A program made the translations under genes and the position numbers. Shown here piece after piece: positions 14,809 through 23,541 of a stretch of 64,000 bases of DNA (its first letter is position 1; every line of letters begins with the position of its first letter). Source of the stretch: Minicystis rosea. GTDB taxonomy: Bacteria; Myxococcota_A; Polyangia; Polyangiales; Polyangiaceae. Under the pieces are notes generated by a model, which was not told where the DNA came from, did not search any database, and was given only the letters and a program-made list of their open reading frames with translations. The stretch lies in contig CP016211.1 of NCBI GenBank assembly GCA_001931535.1, positions 8,727,703 to 8,791,702 of the forward strand, given 5' to 3'.

Positions 14809-17529
14809 TCAGGGCACACCCATTTTCGTGGGGGCGGCCCGGATGAGCCGCTCCAGCATCCCATTCCGCGCCGCCGTCAAAGCAGCGTCGGTCCATCGAT
14901 CGCGATCCTTGCCATATCCCTCGATCGGCCATGTCGCCAGCACCGGATCAGGCTCGGGGATCACCTTGTCGAGCAACAGGCGAATCCGCAAATCGATGAG
15001 CCCTTCCCGGGCCGAAAGCCAGCGCGGCGTGGGCATCAGTCCGAGACGATCGTGGACGAGCCAAGCCCCGTTGGCCGGCTCGCGGCCATCGAGGTTGTCG
15101 AAGGCGAACCCCTGCGTGATGAGGCCAATCCATTCCAAACGCCCCTCCACCCCGGCGCGGATGCTGCGCCAAAGGTGGAGGCCCATTCCATAGCGGTCGA
15201 GCCCGTTGTTGTAGGCCCAAGGGTGCTTGCCGCGCGCCGCGAGCGCCCGCACGTCGCCGCCGTCGTGCCCATTCATCGCGGGCGCAAAGGTCGCGTCGAT
15301 CACCCGATCGACGAGCGGGCTCCGCTTGCGCCGCGTGAGAAAGCCCATGGTGCGAAGCCCCGCCCGGGACAATGGCCCGACCTGCGCGAGCGCCTGCGCG
15401 AGCTCGGCCTCGGTGCTCGGCTCATCGTAGCTGGCGAAATAGAAGGGCGGCAGATCGCGAGCGGACGCAAACGCCGAAAAGGCGCGGGCAAACACGGCCG
15501 CTCCGGCATCGTCGAAATGCAGCTCGGGGAAGAATCCACCGTAATTGACGATGGCGAGCACCGGCCCCCGCTCCCGCGCCAACGCCAGATAACGGAGCGC
15601 GCGATCGCCCTCGACGGTCACCTCGTCTCCGACACGCCGGACGTGGAAATCGAGGCCCGCTCCGCCGGTGACGCACGAGAGGCCGGCGCGCGCCTGCTCG
15701 TCGAGGAGCGCAGTCGACAAGGCCCAATACCGCTCTTCGCCGACGACGTCCGGACCGAACGGGAGCGCATTCATGAACAGCCCCACCGGGATGGGTATCG
15801 GTGGCAACACGACGGGAGCCACCTCCATGCGGATGGGGATGCGCAGGGCGAGCGTGCCGTCGGTGACGTTCACCGCGCCTTCATAGAGACCGGGCACGGC
15901 CTGCGCGGGGACGCGGACCTCCACGAGGAGGGCGCGGGCCACGCTCGGCTCGACCGAGAAATCAGGCTCGGGACGATAGTGGTTGATCTCGATCCACACC
16001 GGTCCGTTGCCGAGCGGGCGCATGGGGAGATAACGACCGTGCGAAATCGCCGGCATCGGCAGCGTCGCGCCGCCGGGGCCGAGCATGGGTGTCGCCTGGG
16101 CGTGCACGTGCAGTGGCCGAATCGAATACAGGGCCATTTGCATGGCGGCGACCTGGCCGGGAATGGCGAAGATGGTCGGCGGATCGGCGCCCTCAGGATG
16201 CTCGGGAAAGTCGCGTGGATGAAGCTGCGCGCCGAGCGCGAGCGGCTCGGCCACGAGATCGCGTGTGGGCGCATGGCGCGGCGGCTCGCGGCGGCCGCGA
16301 TCTTGAGGTGGATAGGCGATCGCAATGGCATCGTGGTGCCGCTGCTCGTGCGCATCGAGGAAGGCCGCGCCCTCCGGCGTGTCCGGCGCGAGGATGATTC
16401 CCGCGACGCGCAGCGGATTGCGACCTTCGTTTTGCACGGCGAGGGAGAAGACGTTCTCCCCGCGGCGGGCCTCGAAGCGAAAACGGGTCGGCGCGTGCGC
16501 CGGGCGCACGAGCGCTTCCTCGATTTGCGCAGGATCGGTGACCTCGGTGTCCTCGAAGCGAAAGTGCGGTGCGCTCCGGCCGAAGTCGTGACCGGTGACG
16601 GCGGTGCCGTTCACCAAGAGGTCGGCGTGATCGTAGGCGCATTGATCGCCCTCCGAAAAACCGCCGCGCTCGAAGGCGATCCAACCGAGATGAGGCCCGC
16701 CCGGGAGATCGACACGAAACCCGCGCCCGAGCGGCAGCCCATCGCCGAGCAGCGGTGTTGGATAGGACAGCGATCGCACCGGATCACCGATGGGACCGAG
16801 GAGCCCATATCCGCGTGCGGGATCGTAGGTGGTGGATTCGAAGATACCGATCGTCTGTCCCATCACCTGTTTGCCGCTCTTGCCGAAGTCGAAGGCGAAG
16901 CCGCCCGGCGTGGCGAGCGGCGGCACCATGACGACCTCGATGCGATCGACGAAGATCGCGGCGCTGCCTTCGTTGGTGAAGGCGAGGCGCGAGATGCGCG
17001 CGGTGGAGATGGGCGTCTTCACCTTGCCGCGGTACGGGCGGTTCTCTTCGCCGCGCCACAAACCACCCGAGAAATCCAGGGTGATCACGTGATCGCCGGG
17101 CGGCGCGCCGAAGCTGTGTTGATGGCGATCGGCGAACGCTTCGTGCTCGTCTTGGATCTCGAGGCCAATCGCCGCCGTCAGCGGGCTCGGGTTGTGGACG
17201 GTGAAGCGCAGCGCCGCATAACCGCTCCAATCGTCGAGACGGAGATCGGAGAACGCGGCCATCACGCCGGGCCCGATCTCGAGCGAGCGCTTGCCGTCCG
17301 CGCTCCACGCGCCGGAGATCGAGAGCACGCCCGCGGCGTCGGGAGGCCAGCGCTTGAGGGTGATGTCCCGCTCGAAGTCCTGCACGACCGCGACGGGCGC
17401 GCGCGGGCCGGAGCGCTTGCGACGCCCGCAGCTCGGCGCGACGGCCAGCGCGAGCGCGAGCACGAAGAGCATGCCTCGCGGAGCTGCGCGAGGAAGCGTC
17501 GAGGACGGGGCAGGCAACGGTCGCGTCAT
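14809..17529 (-). CDS. Glycoside-hydrolase-like lipoprotein (GH123/DUF4091 type)
   Basis: A 906-residue exported protein. Start ATG 17529 gives signal MTRPLPAP..GMLFVLALALAVAPSC with a lipobox-like VAPSC, then RRKR. An N-terminal carbohydrate-binding-like beta domain (about 45-230; DFERDITLKRW start) is followed by an Ig-like middle part, and about residues 600-900 look like a TIM-barrel glycosidase related to DUF4091/GH123: YFASYDEPSTEAEL holds an Asp-Glu pair at the position of that family's catalytic acids, and WAYNNGLDRYGMGLHLW, EWIGLITQGFAFDN follow. Assignment to the family rests on motif style only. It overlaps no gene and heads the operon with two glycosyltransferases. Confidence 0.65.
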   Translation of the reverse strand: MTRPLPAPSSTLPRAAPRGMLFVLALALAVAPSCGRRKRSGPRAPVAVVQDFERDITLKRWPPDAAGVLSISGAWSADGKRSLEIGPGVMAAFSDLRLDDWSGYAALRFTVHNPSPLTAAIGLEIQDEHEAFADRHQHSFGAPPGDHVITLDFSGGLWRGEENRPYRGKVKTPISTARISRLAFTNEGSAAIFVDRIEVVMVPPLATPGGFAFDFGKSGKQVMGQTIGIFESTTYDPARGYGLLGPIGDPVRSLSYPTPLLGDGLPLGRGFRVDLPGGPHLGWIAFERGGFSEGDQCAYDHADLLVNGTAVTGHDFGRSAPHFRFEDTEVTDPAQIEEALVRPAHAPTRFRFEARRGENVFSLAVQNEGRNPLRVAGIILAPDTPEGAAFLDAHEQRHHDAIAIAYPPQDRGRREPPRHAPTRDLVAEPLALGAQLHPRDFPEHPEGADPPTIFAIPGQVAAMQMALYSIRPLHVHAQATPMLGPGGATLPMPAISHGRYLPMRPLGNGPVWIEINHYRPEPDFSVEPSVARALLVEVRVPAQAVPGLYEGAVNVTDGTLALRIPIRMEVAPVVLPPIPIPVGLFMNALPFGPDVVGEERYWALSTALLDEQARAGLSCVTGGAGLDFHVRRVGDEVTVEGDRALRYLALARERGPVLAIVNYGGFFPELHFDDAGAAVFARAFSAFASARDLPPFYFASYDEPSTEAELAQALAQVGPLSRAGLRTMGFLTRRKRSPLVDRVIDATFAPAMNGHDGGDVRALAARGKHPWAYNNGLDRYGMGLHLWRSIRAGVEGRLEWIGLITQGFAFDNLDGREPANGAWLVHDRLGLMPTPRWLSAREGLIDLRIRLLLDKVIPEPDPVLATWPIEGYGKDRDRWTDAALTAARNGMLERLIRAAPTKMGVP

Positions 17530-17756
17530 CGGCAACGAGGCCTGAAGGCGCGCGATCATCAGCCACGCGAGCGCCCCGCGGGCCAATGCCCGATGTGTCT
17601 CAAAGTGTCTCCAAGCGTGTCGAACCGAAGGGCCCTCCGGAGGGGCACGCGCTCGGATTTCATCGAGAATCTGGCGGCGCGTGCGGGTGGCGCGCATCGT
17701 GCTGTCCGGATCTCCCGCGAGGCATCTCGACCCCTTCTTCTTTCAGGAGCTTCTCC

Positions 17757-20162
17757 ATGATCACGCGTCGTTCTTCGAGCATCGCCAAACTGCTTGCGGC
17801 TGTCGTTCTCGTCCCCGCGATCTTCGCGGCGTGCGGCAGCAACCCCGTCGAGCAAACGGGAGGCTCCGGTGGCACCGGCGGCACGGGTGGAACGGGAGGC
17901 ACCGGAGGTGGAACCGGCGGCTCACCGCCTGCGGCCGAGCTCACCATCGAGCGTTGGGGCGCGCGCGTTTGGGGCCCGATTCTCGGCCTCAGCCGCACGG
18001 ATCGCACGCTGTGGTTCGGCACGCGCACCGTCGGCGATCCCGCCGAGACCGAAGGCGTGGCGCATGGTGGTTTGGGCCGGCTCGATCTCGATACCGGCGA
18101 TCTCAAGGTGTTCGATGCGGAGCTGCCGCAGCTCGAGCAGGATCTGGGCACGGGCGTGATCAAGGGCGCGGTGCCGACCGCGGGTGTCGTGGCCGACGGC
18201 AAGCTGCGCCTCGTCGTCGCGCGCACCGGCATCCTCGTGATCGACGAGAACGGCGCGGTGACCGAGAAGGCCATCACGCTCCCGGACGGCGACGCTTCGC
18301 CGATGGGCCTCGTGGTCGATCGCGGCGGCGATCGCAAGCGCCTCTGGGCCGCGACGAACGCGGGCCTCGTGCGCCTCGACGCGGACACGTACGCGGTCGA
18401 GAAGGTCTTCGGCGCGACCGAGCTCGGCTCGACCGACATCGGATCGCTGACCCTCGATCCCGAGAGCGGCGCGGCCTACGTCGCCGTCTACGCGGAGACC
18501 GGATCGAAGCTCGCGCGCGTCGACGGCGACACCGTGAAGTCGCTCGCGCCCGGTGAGGACGGCGCACCCGCAGGCGTGGTCGGCGACGTGGTGTGGAGCG
18601 CGAAGCTCGGCGCGGCCGTGTTCGCGGTCGCGAGCTGGAACCCCGAGAGCGGCGGCGTCGCGACGTGGAACGGCACGGCCGTGACGACGCTGGCCAGCGA
18701 GGGTCCGCTCGGCGCGGCGGCGCGCGGTGAAGCGGCTCCGTTCGGTGCGTGGCACCTCGCGGTCGATGACACCGAGGGGCTCGTGATCGTGGGCGGGAGC
18801 GTGCACGCCAAGCCGCCGCTGGGCATCATCGAGGGCGGCGGCCTCGCGTGGATCGACATGGCGTCCAAGGGCGTCACCGGCTTGTCGACGACGACGAGCA
18901 GGCTCCCCGGCGACGACATCGGCGCGCTCACCTACGACGCGAAGACGCGCCGCACGTACGTCGCGGCCCGCCAGCCGTGCAACGAGCATCAGCTCGGCGT
19001 GCTCGGTCTCATCGCCGTGTCGTTCCGCGCCGACGGCTCGGCGCGCTTCGAGCGGCCGGTGCTCTCGGGCGTGCGCTCGATGGCCGTGGTGAACGACGAG
19101 GTGTATCTCGGTCTGCGCGACGACTCGCCCGGGGTCTCGTGCTTCGGCTTCGCGGTGCAGACGGGGCTCGTGCGTTTGCTCGCGAACCACGGCGGCGAGA
19201 TCGTGCCGCTCGAGGCCGACGGCGGGATTCTCCCGTTCGCCGGTCCGACCGCGATGGCCGCCGAGAGCACGGGCCGATTCGCGATTGGCACCTTCCGCGA
19301 TGGCACGTTCGTGGGCAAGCCCGAGAAGGGTTATGGCTTCAACCAAGCCGGCGATCTCAACGTCTCGCTCTACGAGAACGACGTGGCGTGGACGGCCGCC
19401 GATTCGTTCTGGATCGCGGGCAGCGCCGTGCACGATCCCATCGACGGCCCCGAGCTCGCCGACGTCGGCCCGCGCGGCGCCGCGCTGGTGAAGGTCGATG
19501 CCGAAGGCAAAGTGATCTCGTCCAAGCACTACGTGCTCGCGTCGAAGGACACGAAGGACGTCACCGGCCTGCCTTCGGGCGAGATCGCCGGCGTGGCCGT
19601 GGCCTCGGACGGCACGTCGTACCTCGCTTGCGCGACCGAGCGCCTCGGCGTGCGCTCCTACGATCGCGACATCGGCGATCCCTTCAAGCTCAATGGCAAA
19701 GTGCGCGCCGGCGGCGTGGCCAAGGTCGCCGCGGACGGCACGCTGACCGTGGTGGCGACGAGCGAGGTGTCGCCCGATCCGCGCGGCATCGCGCTCGACG
19801 CGGCCGGCGATCTCTGGGTCCTCGACGCCGAGAAGGGCCTGCTCCACCAGCAGAACGGCTCCTTCGCGCAAGCCAAGTCGCAGACCAACGTGCCTGCCGG
19901 CGCGTACCCGCGCGGCCTGTGGCGCGGGGCGAGCGGCAACGGCGCTTCGCTCTACGACAAGGGCGCGCTCGTCTCGCTCGGCGGCGCGGAGACCTTCATC
20001 GCCGACGCCGGAACCGCCTGGCGCGCCGTGGCGCGTAGTCAAAACATGGTGATCATCGGCTCGGATGAGGGCCTCATCCGCGTGCGCATCAAGGGCACGG
20101 CCGATGTGCAGGAGAAGGCTCCCGAGGCCGGCGCGCTGCCGACGTTCGGGAAGAAGCCCTGA
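17757..20162 (+). CDS. Large beta-propeller lipoprotein
   Basis: An 801-residue lipoprotein. ATG 17757 is chosen because it starts the signal MITRRSSSIAKLLAAVVLVP and AGGAG lies 7 bases upstream; lipobox IFAAC. A flexible linker of GGT repeats (about 35-55) leads into a long all-beta region with repeated blade-like segments (LWFGTRTVGD, LWAATNAGLVRLD, TYVAARQPC, VYLGLRDDSPG, SYLACATERLGV, LWVLDAEKG). The pattern resembles two-component-regulator propeller and NHL-like repeats. Likely a cell-surface or periplasmic binding protein; ligand unknown. It is divergent from the glycoside-hydrolase-like operon across 227 bases. Confidence 0.72.
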   Translation: MITRRSSSIAKLLAAVVLVPAIFAACGSNPVEQTGGSGGTGGTGGTGGTGGGTGGSPPAAELTIERWGARVWGPILGLSRTDRTLWFGTRTVGDPAETEGVAHGGLGRLDLDTGDLKVFDAELPQLEQDLGTGVIKGAVPTAGVVADGKLRLVVARTGILVIDENGAVTEKAITLPDGDASPMGLVVDRGGDRKRLWAATNAGLVRLDADTYAVEKVFGATELGSTDIGSLTLDPESGAAYVAVYAETGSKLARVDGDTVKSLAPGEDGAPAGVVGDVVWSAKLGAAVFAVASWNPESGGVATWNGTAVTTLASEGPLGAAARGEAAPFGAWHLAVDDTEGLVIVGGSVHAKPPLGIIEGGGLAWIDMASKGVTGLSTTTSRLPGDDIGALTYDAKTRRTYVAARQPCNEHQLGVLGLIAVSFRADGSARFERPVLSGVRSMAVVNDEVYLGLRDDSPGVSCFGFAVQTGLVRLLANHGGEIVPLEADGGILPFAGPTAMAAESTGRFAIGTFRDGTFVGKPEKGYGFNQAGDLNVSLYENDVAWTAADSFWIAGSAVHDPIDGPELADVGPRGAALVKVDAEGKVISSKHYVLASKDTKDVTGLPSGEIAGVAVASDGTSYLACATERLGVRSYDRDIGDPFKLNGKVRAGGVAKVAADGTLTVVATSEVSPDPRGIALDAAGDLWVLDAEKGLLHQQNGSFAQAKSQTNVPAGAYPRGLWRGASGNGASLYDKGALVSLGGAETFIADAGTAWRAVARSQNMVIIGSDEGLIRVRIKGTADVQEKAPEAGALPTFGKKP

Positions 20163-20170
20163 TGGGTCCG

Positions 20171-20196
20171 GCGCCGGTGGCGTCTGCCGCCGGCGC
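20171..20196. terminator. Hairpin between convergent genes
   Basis: GCGCCGG (20171-20177) pairs with CCGGCGC (20190-20196), with further partial pairing inside. It lies just past the stop at 20162 and before the end of the convergent gene at 20221. Confidence 0.5.
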
Positions 20197-20220
20197 GCTC
20201 TCCTCTTTCGAGATTCGATA

Positions 20221-20526
20221 TCAGCGTGGAAGGTACTTTGCGGCGAGACGGCGAATCGACTCGATGCCGAGAAGCATCTTCTGCCGCGCCGATGCATTGG
20301 CCGAGTGCACGGAGATCTCCGGCGGGGTGAAGCCCCGCAAAGCCACCTCCTCCTCGAGCCACACGATCACGTCGTAGCCGGTGCCGCGCTGGTCGTCGCC
20401 GAGATCGTGATCGAGGCTCAGGTGCGTGACCGCGCCGGTCTGCAACAGGGCGATGGCCTCCGCCGGCCATCGCACGGCCACCCAGCCTTCGGGTGTGGGC
20501 CGCTCATCGTCGAGGAAGACCTTCAT
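20221..20526 (-). CDS. Cyclic-phosphate-processing receiver-like (cREC) protein
   Basis: A 101-residue protein starting MKVFLDDERPTPEGW, the hallmark opening of the family described as cyclic-phosphate processing receiver domains (a response-regulator-like fold). It also has the SLDHDLGDD acidic cluster in place of the receiver phosphorylation pocket and a C-terminal VHSANASARQKML segment. Such domains are predicted to act in RNA or nucleotide cyclic-phosphate metabolism; the biochemical role is inference from that family. Start ATG 20526 fits the conserved N-terminus exactly. It lies 13 bases after the LysR-type gene on the same strand, so the two may be co-transcribed. Confidence 0.78.
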   Translation of the reverse strand: MKVFLDDERPTPEGWVAVRWPAEAIALLQTGAVTHLSLDHDLGDDQRGTGYDVIVWLEEEVALRGFTPPEISVHSANASARQKMLLGIESIRRLAAKYLPR

Positions 20527-20539
20527 GGGCAAAACGTGG

Positions 20540-21454
20540 TCATGCAGCGCGGGTGCGGGGGTGGTGGGCGCGGAGCGCCTCGAGGAAGGAGGCGATGGCG
20601 GGGGTTTGGGGCTCGGCGCGGGTGGCGGCGGACCAGTCGAGCCAGAGGCCTTTGCCGATGCGGGCGGCGTGGAGGGAGCCGCCTTCGAGGAGGGGCTCCA
20701 CCGTCCACCGAGGCATGAGGGCGACACCGAGGTTGGCGCGGGCGAGCTCGATGGGGGCGCCGACGACGGCCCGCGCGGGGCTCAGCTTGCGAGGGACGAT
20801 GTTGCCGGCCGCGGCGAGCGCGCGGCCGAGGGGCGCGCGGCCATCGAGCGCGCTCTCTTCGGTGAAGAGATGCTCGGTCGCGAAGGCGCGGACGTCGATG
20901 GTGTCGCGCGAAAACCAAGCGTGACCGCGGCCGACGACGGCGACGAGCTCGTCGCGAAAGAGTGGGGTTCGCTCGATGCGTGGATCGTCCGGATCTTCGG
21001 CGACGAGCGCGAGGTCGAGCTCGCGGGCGAGGAGCCATTCGATGGGCGCGGCCGCGGCTTCGGTGACGACGGTGACCTCGACGCCGGGAAAAGCCTGCGC
21101 GAAGGGCCCGAGGACGTCTGAGAGCCAGCCGTACGATTGGTGGCAGGCCGTCGTGACACGAAGGCTGCCGCTCGTGCCGGAGAGGATGGCGCGGGTCTCG
21201 GCTTCGGCGCGCGCGAGATCGGTGATCGCGGAGCGCGCGGCGTCGGTGAGGCGACGGCCGGCCTCCGTCGGGGTGAGGCGCCGCCAGCCGCGCTCGAAGA
21301 GCGGGCCGCCGATGCGATCCTCGAGCTCGCGGAGCTGCTGGCTGAGGGCCGAGGGCGTGAGGTGCAGGGCGCGCGCGGCGGCGTGGAGGCTGCCGAGATC
21401 GTCGAGCGCGACGAGCAGCAGGAGATGGCGCGTCTCGACGGCGACCTTCAGCAT
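20540..21454 (-). CDS. LysR family transcriptional regulator
   Basis: A 304-residue LysR-type regulator. Residues about 5-65 are the winged helix (GSLHAAARALHLTPSALSQQLRELED), followed by the linker helix and a periplasmic-binding-protein-like effector domain (TTACHQSYGWLSDVL, LDLALVAEDPDD, GVALMPRWTVEPL). The overall look is close to MetR-type members, which respond to homocysteine, but the effector is not certain. It is divergent from the NTF2-like gene at 21530 across 75 bases that contain a TGAAG-N5-CTTCA dyad; LysR proteins commonly repress themselves and activate the divergent neighbour. Confidence 0.9.
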   Translation of the reverse strand: MLKVAVETRHLLLLVALDDLGSLHAAARALHLTPSALSQQLRELEDRIGGPLFERGWRRLTPTEAGRRLTDAARSAITDLARAEAETRAILSGTSGSLRVTTACHQSYGWLSDVLGPFAQAFPGVEVTVVTEAAAAPIEWLLARELDLALVAEDPDDPRIERTPLFRDELVAVVGRGHAWFSRDTIDVRAFATEHLFTEESALDGRAPLGRALAAAGNIVPRKLSPARAVVGAPIELARANLGVALMPRWTVEPLLEGGSLHAARIGKGLWLDWSAATRAEPQTPAIASFLEALRAHHPRTRAA

Positions 21455-21457
21455 CGA

Positions 21458-21472
21458 TGAAGACTAGCTTCA
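21458..21472. promoter_or_regulatory. TGAAG-N5-CTTCA dyad, probable LysR-type operator
   Basis: A perfect 5-bp inverted repeat with a 5-base centre (ACTAG), placed immediately upstream of the LysR start codon (21454) in the 75-base region shared with the divergent gene. MetR sites are of the form TGAA...TTCA, which fits the look of the encoded regulator, though here the TGAA/TTCA halves are 7 rather than 5 bases apart. Confidence 0.5.
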
Positions 21473-21529
21473 CGAAGCGTTCAGCTCAACGCGTTCGACG
21501 GCGAGGATCGATGCGGTAGAGGCTCGCGG

Positions 21530-22153
21530 ATGTCGACGATCTTCGTCCCTCGGGCGCGCGGGGCTCTCTCGTCTCGTGGCCCCATCGTGATCGCGCGCGG
21601 CCTCGTGGCCATCCTGGCGTTGGCCGGGAGCGCGTGCGGGCCGTCGGTTCGTTCGACGCTGGAGGTTTCTGCCGTGGCCCAGTCGAACGTCGAAATGCAT
21701 CTGTCCGATCACGTCGCCATTCGCGAGATCGTCGCGCGCTTCCACGATGCCGTGAACCATCGGGAGCTCGCCGGGATCGGCGATCTCTTCACCGAGGATG
21801 CGGTGTGGGAAGTGCTCTCGCCCTATGATTTCCGGCTCGAAGGGCGGGCCGCGATCGCGACGGGCATCCCCGCGAGCGTGGGACGCACCGAGGTGCTGGA
21901 GCAGACCGTGTCGACGACGATCGTCCACGTCGAGAGCCCGGAGCGGGCCGTGGCGCGGTCGACGTTGAGCGAGGTGGGGCGGTTCCCGGACGGTCGCGGC
22001 ATGTTCGTGACCGGCACGTATTTCGATCACCTGGTGAAGAGAGATGGAGTGTGGCGCTTCGCGCGGCGCACGTTTCATCCGCGCTTCGCCGACGATCGGA
22101 GCCTCTCGGGACACGCGCACACGGCGCACGTGCCCGAGGTGCCGCGGCGCTGA
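21530..22153 (+). CDS. SnoaL/NTF2-like lipoprotein
   Basis: A 207-residue protein with an N-terminal hydrophobic stretch ending LALAGSAC (possible lipobox, Cys36) and an NTF2-like domain of the SnoaL_4 kind: HVAIREIVARFHDAVNHREL, LFTEDAVWEV, GRAAI, and VTGTYFDHLVKRDGVWRFARRTF. This fold serves as a small-molecule isomerase, hydrolase or binding domain; catalytic residues cannot be assigned. If export is right, it works in the envelope, which is unusual for the family but common in myxobacteria. The divergent LysR gene suggests it may be that regulator's target. Confidence 0.75.
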   Translation: MSTIFVPRARGALSSRGPIVIARGLVAILALAGSACGPSVRSTLEVSAVAQSNVEMHLSDHVAIREIVARFHDAVNHRELAGIGDLFTEDAVWEVLSPYDFRLEGRAAIATGIPASVGRTEVLEQTVSTTIVHVESPERAVARSTLSEVGRFPDGRGMFVTGTYFDHLVKRDGVWRFARRTFHPRFADDRSLSGHAHTAHVPEVPRR

Positions 22154-22288
22154 GAAGGGATGAGCCGCGCGGCTCTCCTTCATGCGGCCGATGACTTTGT
22201 CCACGGGCGCATGTCTCGATGCCATCAACGTCAGGCCCGAAGCGGCGAAACGTGCTTGTTGGCGAGGGTGGATCGCGGGGTGGTGGGG

Positions 22289-22311
22289 CCCCGACGGCTC
22301 TGCCGGCGGGG
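22289..22311. terminator. Hairpin between convergent genes
   Basis: CCCCG-A-CGGC and GCCG-G-CGGGG pair with one internal mismatch around a TCT loop. Located between the stop at 22153 (plus) and the stop at 22342 (minus). Confidence 0.45.
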
Positions 22312-22341
22312 CGGCGGGGACGCGAGTCCCTGCCGTGTGAA

Positions 22342-23529
22342 TCAGGCGACGCGGTTCGAGAGCCGCGACTCTTCGAGGGCCTTCTTGGCGGCCTCGGTCT
22401 CCTTGATGCGCTTCTCCAGCACGTCGGTCCCGAGGTAACGGAAGACGTAGATCCCGCCCACGAACATGCAGAGGAAGAGGGCGAGGATGCGCCACAAGAC
22501 CAGATAAGGCAGCTCGTAGACGCCGCTCACCCAAGGGGACATGAGGGCGTTGGAGCCGGCTTCGGCGATGCCGCTCGCGCCCGGCGTGGGGCTCAAATAG
22601 AGGGCGAAGTTGAGCAGGGCCTGAATCAAGACGACTTGCACGATCGGGGGGCCGATGGTGACGAAGGTCTTCGGCGTGGTGGGGACGCCGAGGCCGAGCA
22701 GGATGAAATAGGCGACGGCGAAGCGAGAGCAGAAGAAGCCGAAGGTGAGGAGCTGCGCCATCAGATAGGCGCGCTTGCCGCGGCGAAGGTAGATGAGAAA
22801 GCCCTCGTGGATGTCGTCGATGCTCATGAGGAAGCGCTCGCGCGCGGCGCCGGGCTTCGCGAGCTGCGCTTCGGCCCAGGGGCGGAGGCGCTTGCTCTGC
22901 GCAAGGACGCGGAGGCCGACGCGGGCGACGGCGCCCGCGGGGACGGCGAGGATACGCACGACACCTTTGAGGAGCGGCGGATACGCGGCGCAGAGGATGA
23001 GGCCGATGAGGCCCGCGCCGAAGACGACGACGCTGAGGCCGAGGAGATAATCGACCGAGGGGCCGCTCGCGACGACGAGATGGCCGGTGGCGCGCAGCAC
23101 GTAGATGAGCAGCGCCGAGGCGAGGAAGAAGATGATGGTGCAGGCCGCCGTGACGAGTGAAGCGGTGGCCACGTCGACGAGGCGCATGCCGCCGTTCACC
23201 AGGACCGCGACCTGCGAGGGCGCCGCGCCCGCCTGGCCGGGCGTGACGCCGGCGCAGAACATGAGGACGAACTCGGAGATCACCGCGGTGCGGACGCGCA
23301 GCTCTTTGGAGAGCACGCGGCCGAGGACGAACATGCGCAGGCCGCCGCAGATGCCTTCTTGCAGGGCGAGGACGGCGGCGAGGACGAGCCAGCCGGGGCG
23401 CAGGTTCGAGAAGCCGGCGGCGAGGTCCGCCTGCTTGCTCTCGATGCCGCGATAAATGAGGAAGGCGAACGTCGCCAGCGTGATGCCGACGATGAGCTGA
23501 ATACCGCGGACGAGGGTGGCCCGATTCAC
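22342..23529 (-). CDS. Flippase-like membrane protein (UPF0104/LPG synthase TM-domain type)
   Basis: A 395-residue polytopic membrane protein with about 8-9 hydrophobic helices. Motifs of the lysylphosphatidylglycerol synthase TM-region (UPF0104) family are visible: ISEFVLMFCAGVTPGQAGAAPSQVAVL in the first half and the conserved LYLSPTPGASGIAEAG near residue 325. The family includes lipid flippases and lipid-linked sugar handling proteins. It starts 12 bases after the CDP-alcohol phosphotransferase gene on the same strand, so the pair probably makes and then moves or uses a lipid. The C-terminus is a short charged helix with Glu/Lys repeats. Confidence 0.82.
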   Translation of the reverse strand: MNRATLVRGIQLIVGITLATFAFLIYRGIESKQADLAAGFSNLRPGWLVLAAVLALQEGICGGLRMFVLGRVLSKELRVRTAVISEFVLMFCAGVTPGQAGAAPSQVAVLVNGGMRLVDVATASLVTAACTIIFFLASALLIYVLRATGHLVVASGPSVDYLLGLSVVVFGAGLIGLILCAAYPPLLKGVVRILAVPAGAVARVGLRVLAQSKRLRPWAEAQLAKPGAARERFLMSIDDIHEGFLIYLRRGKRAYLMAQLLTFGFFCSRFAVAYFILLGLGVPTTPKTFVTIGPPIVQVVLIQALLNFALYLSPTPGASGIAEAGSNALMSPWVSGVYELPYLVLWRILALFLCMFVGGIYVFRYLGTDVLEKRIKETEAAKKALEESRLSNRVA

Positions 23530-23541
23530 TGGTGTTGTCGG

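Noticed and set aside
14728..17760. 1010-codon plus-strand frame opposite the glycoside-hydrolase-like gene
   Set aside because: No signal peptide or motif; the minus-strand frame has a lipobox, family-like motifs and fits the operon.
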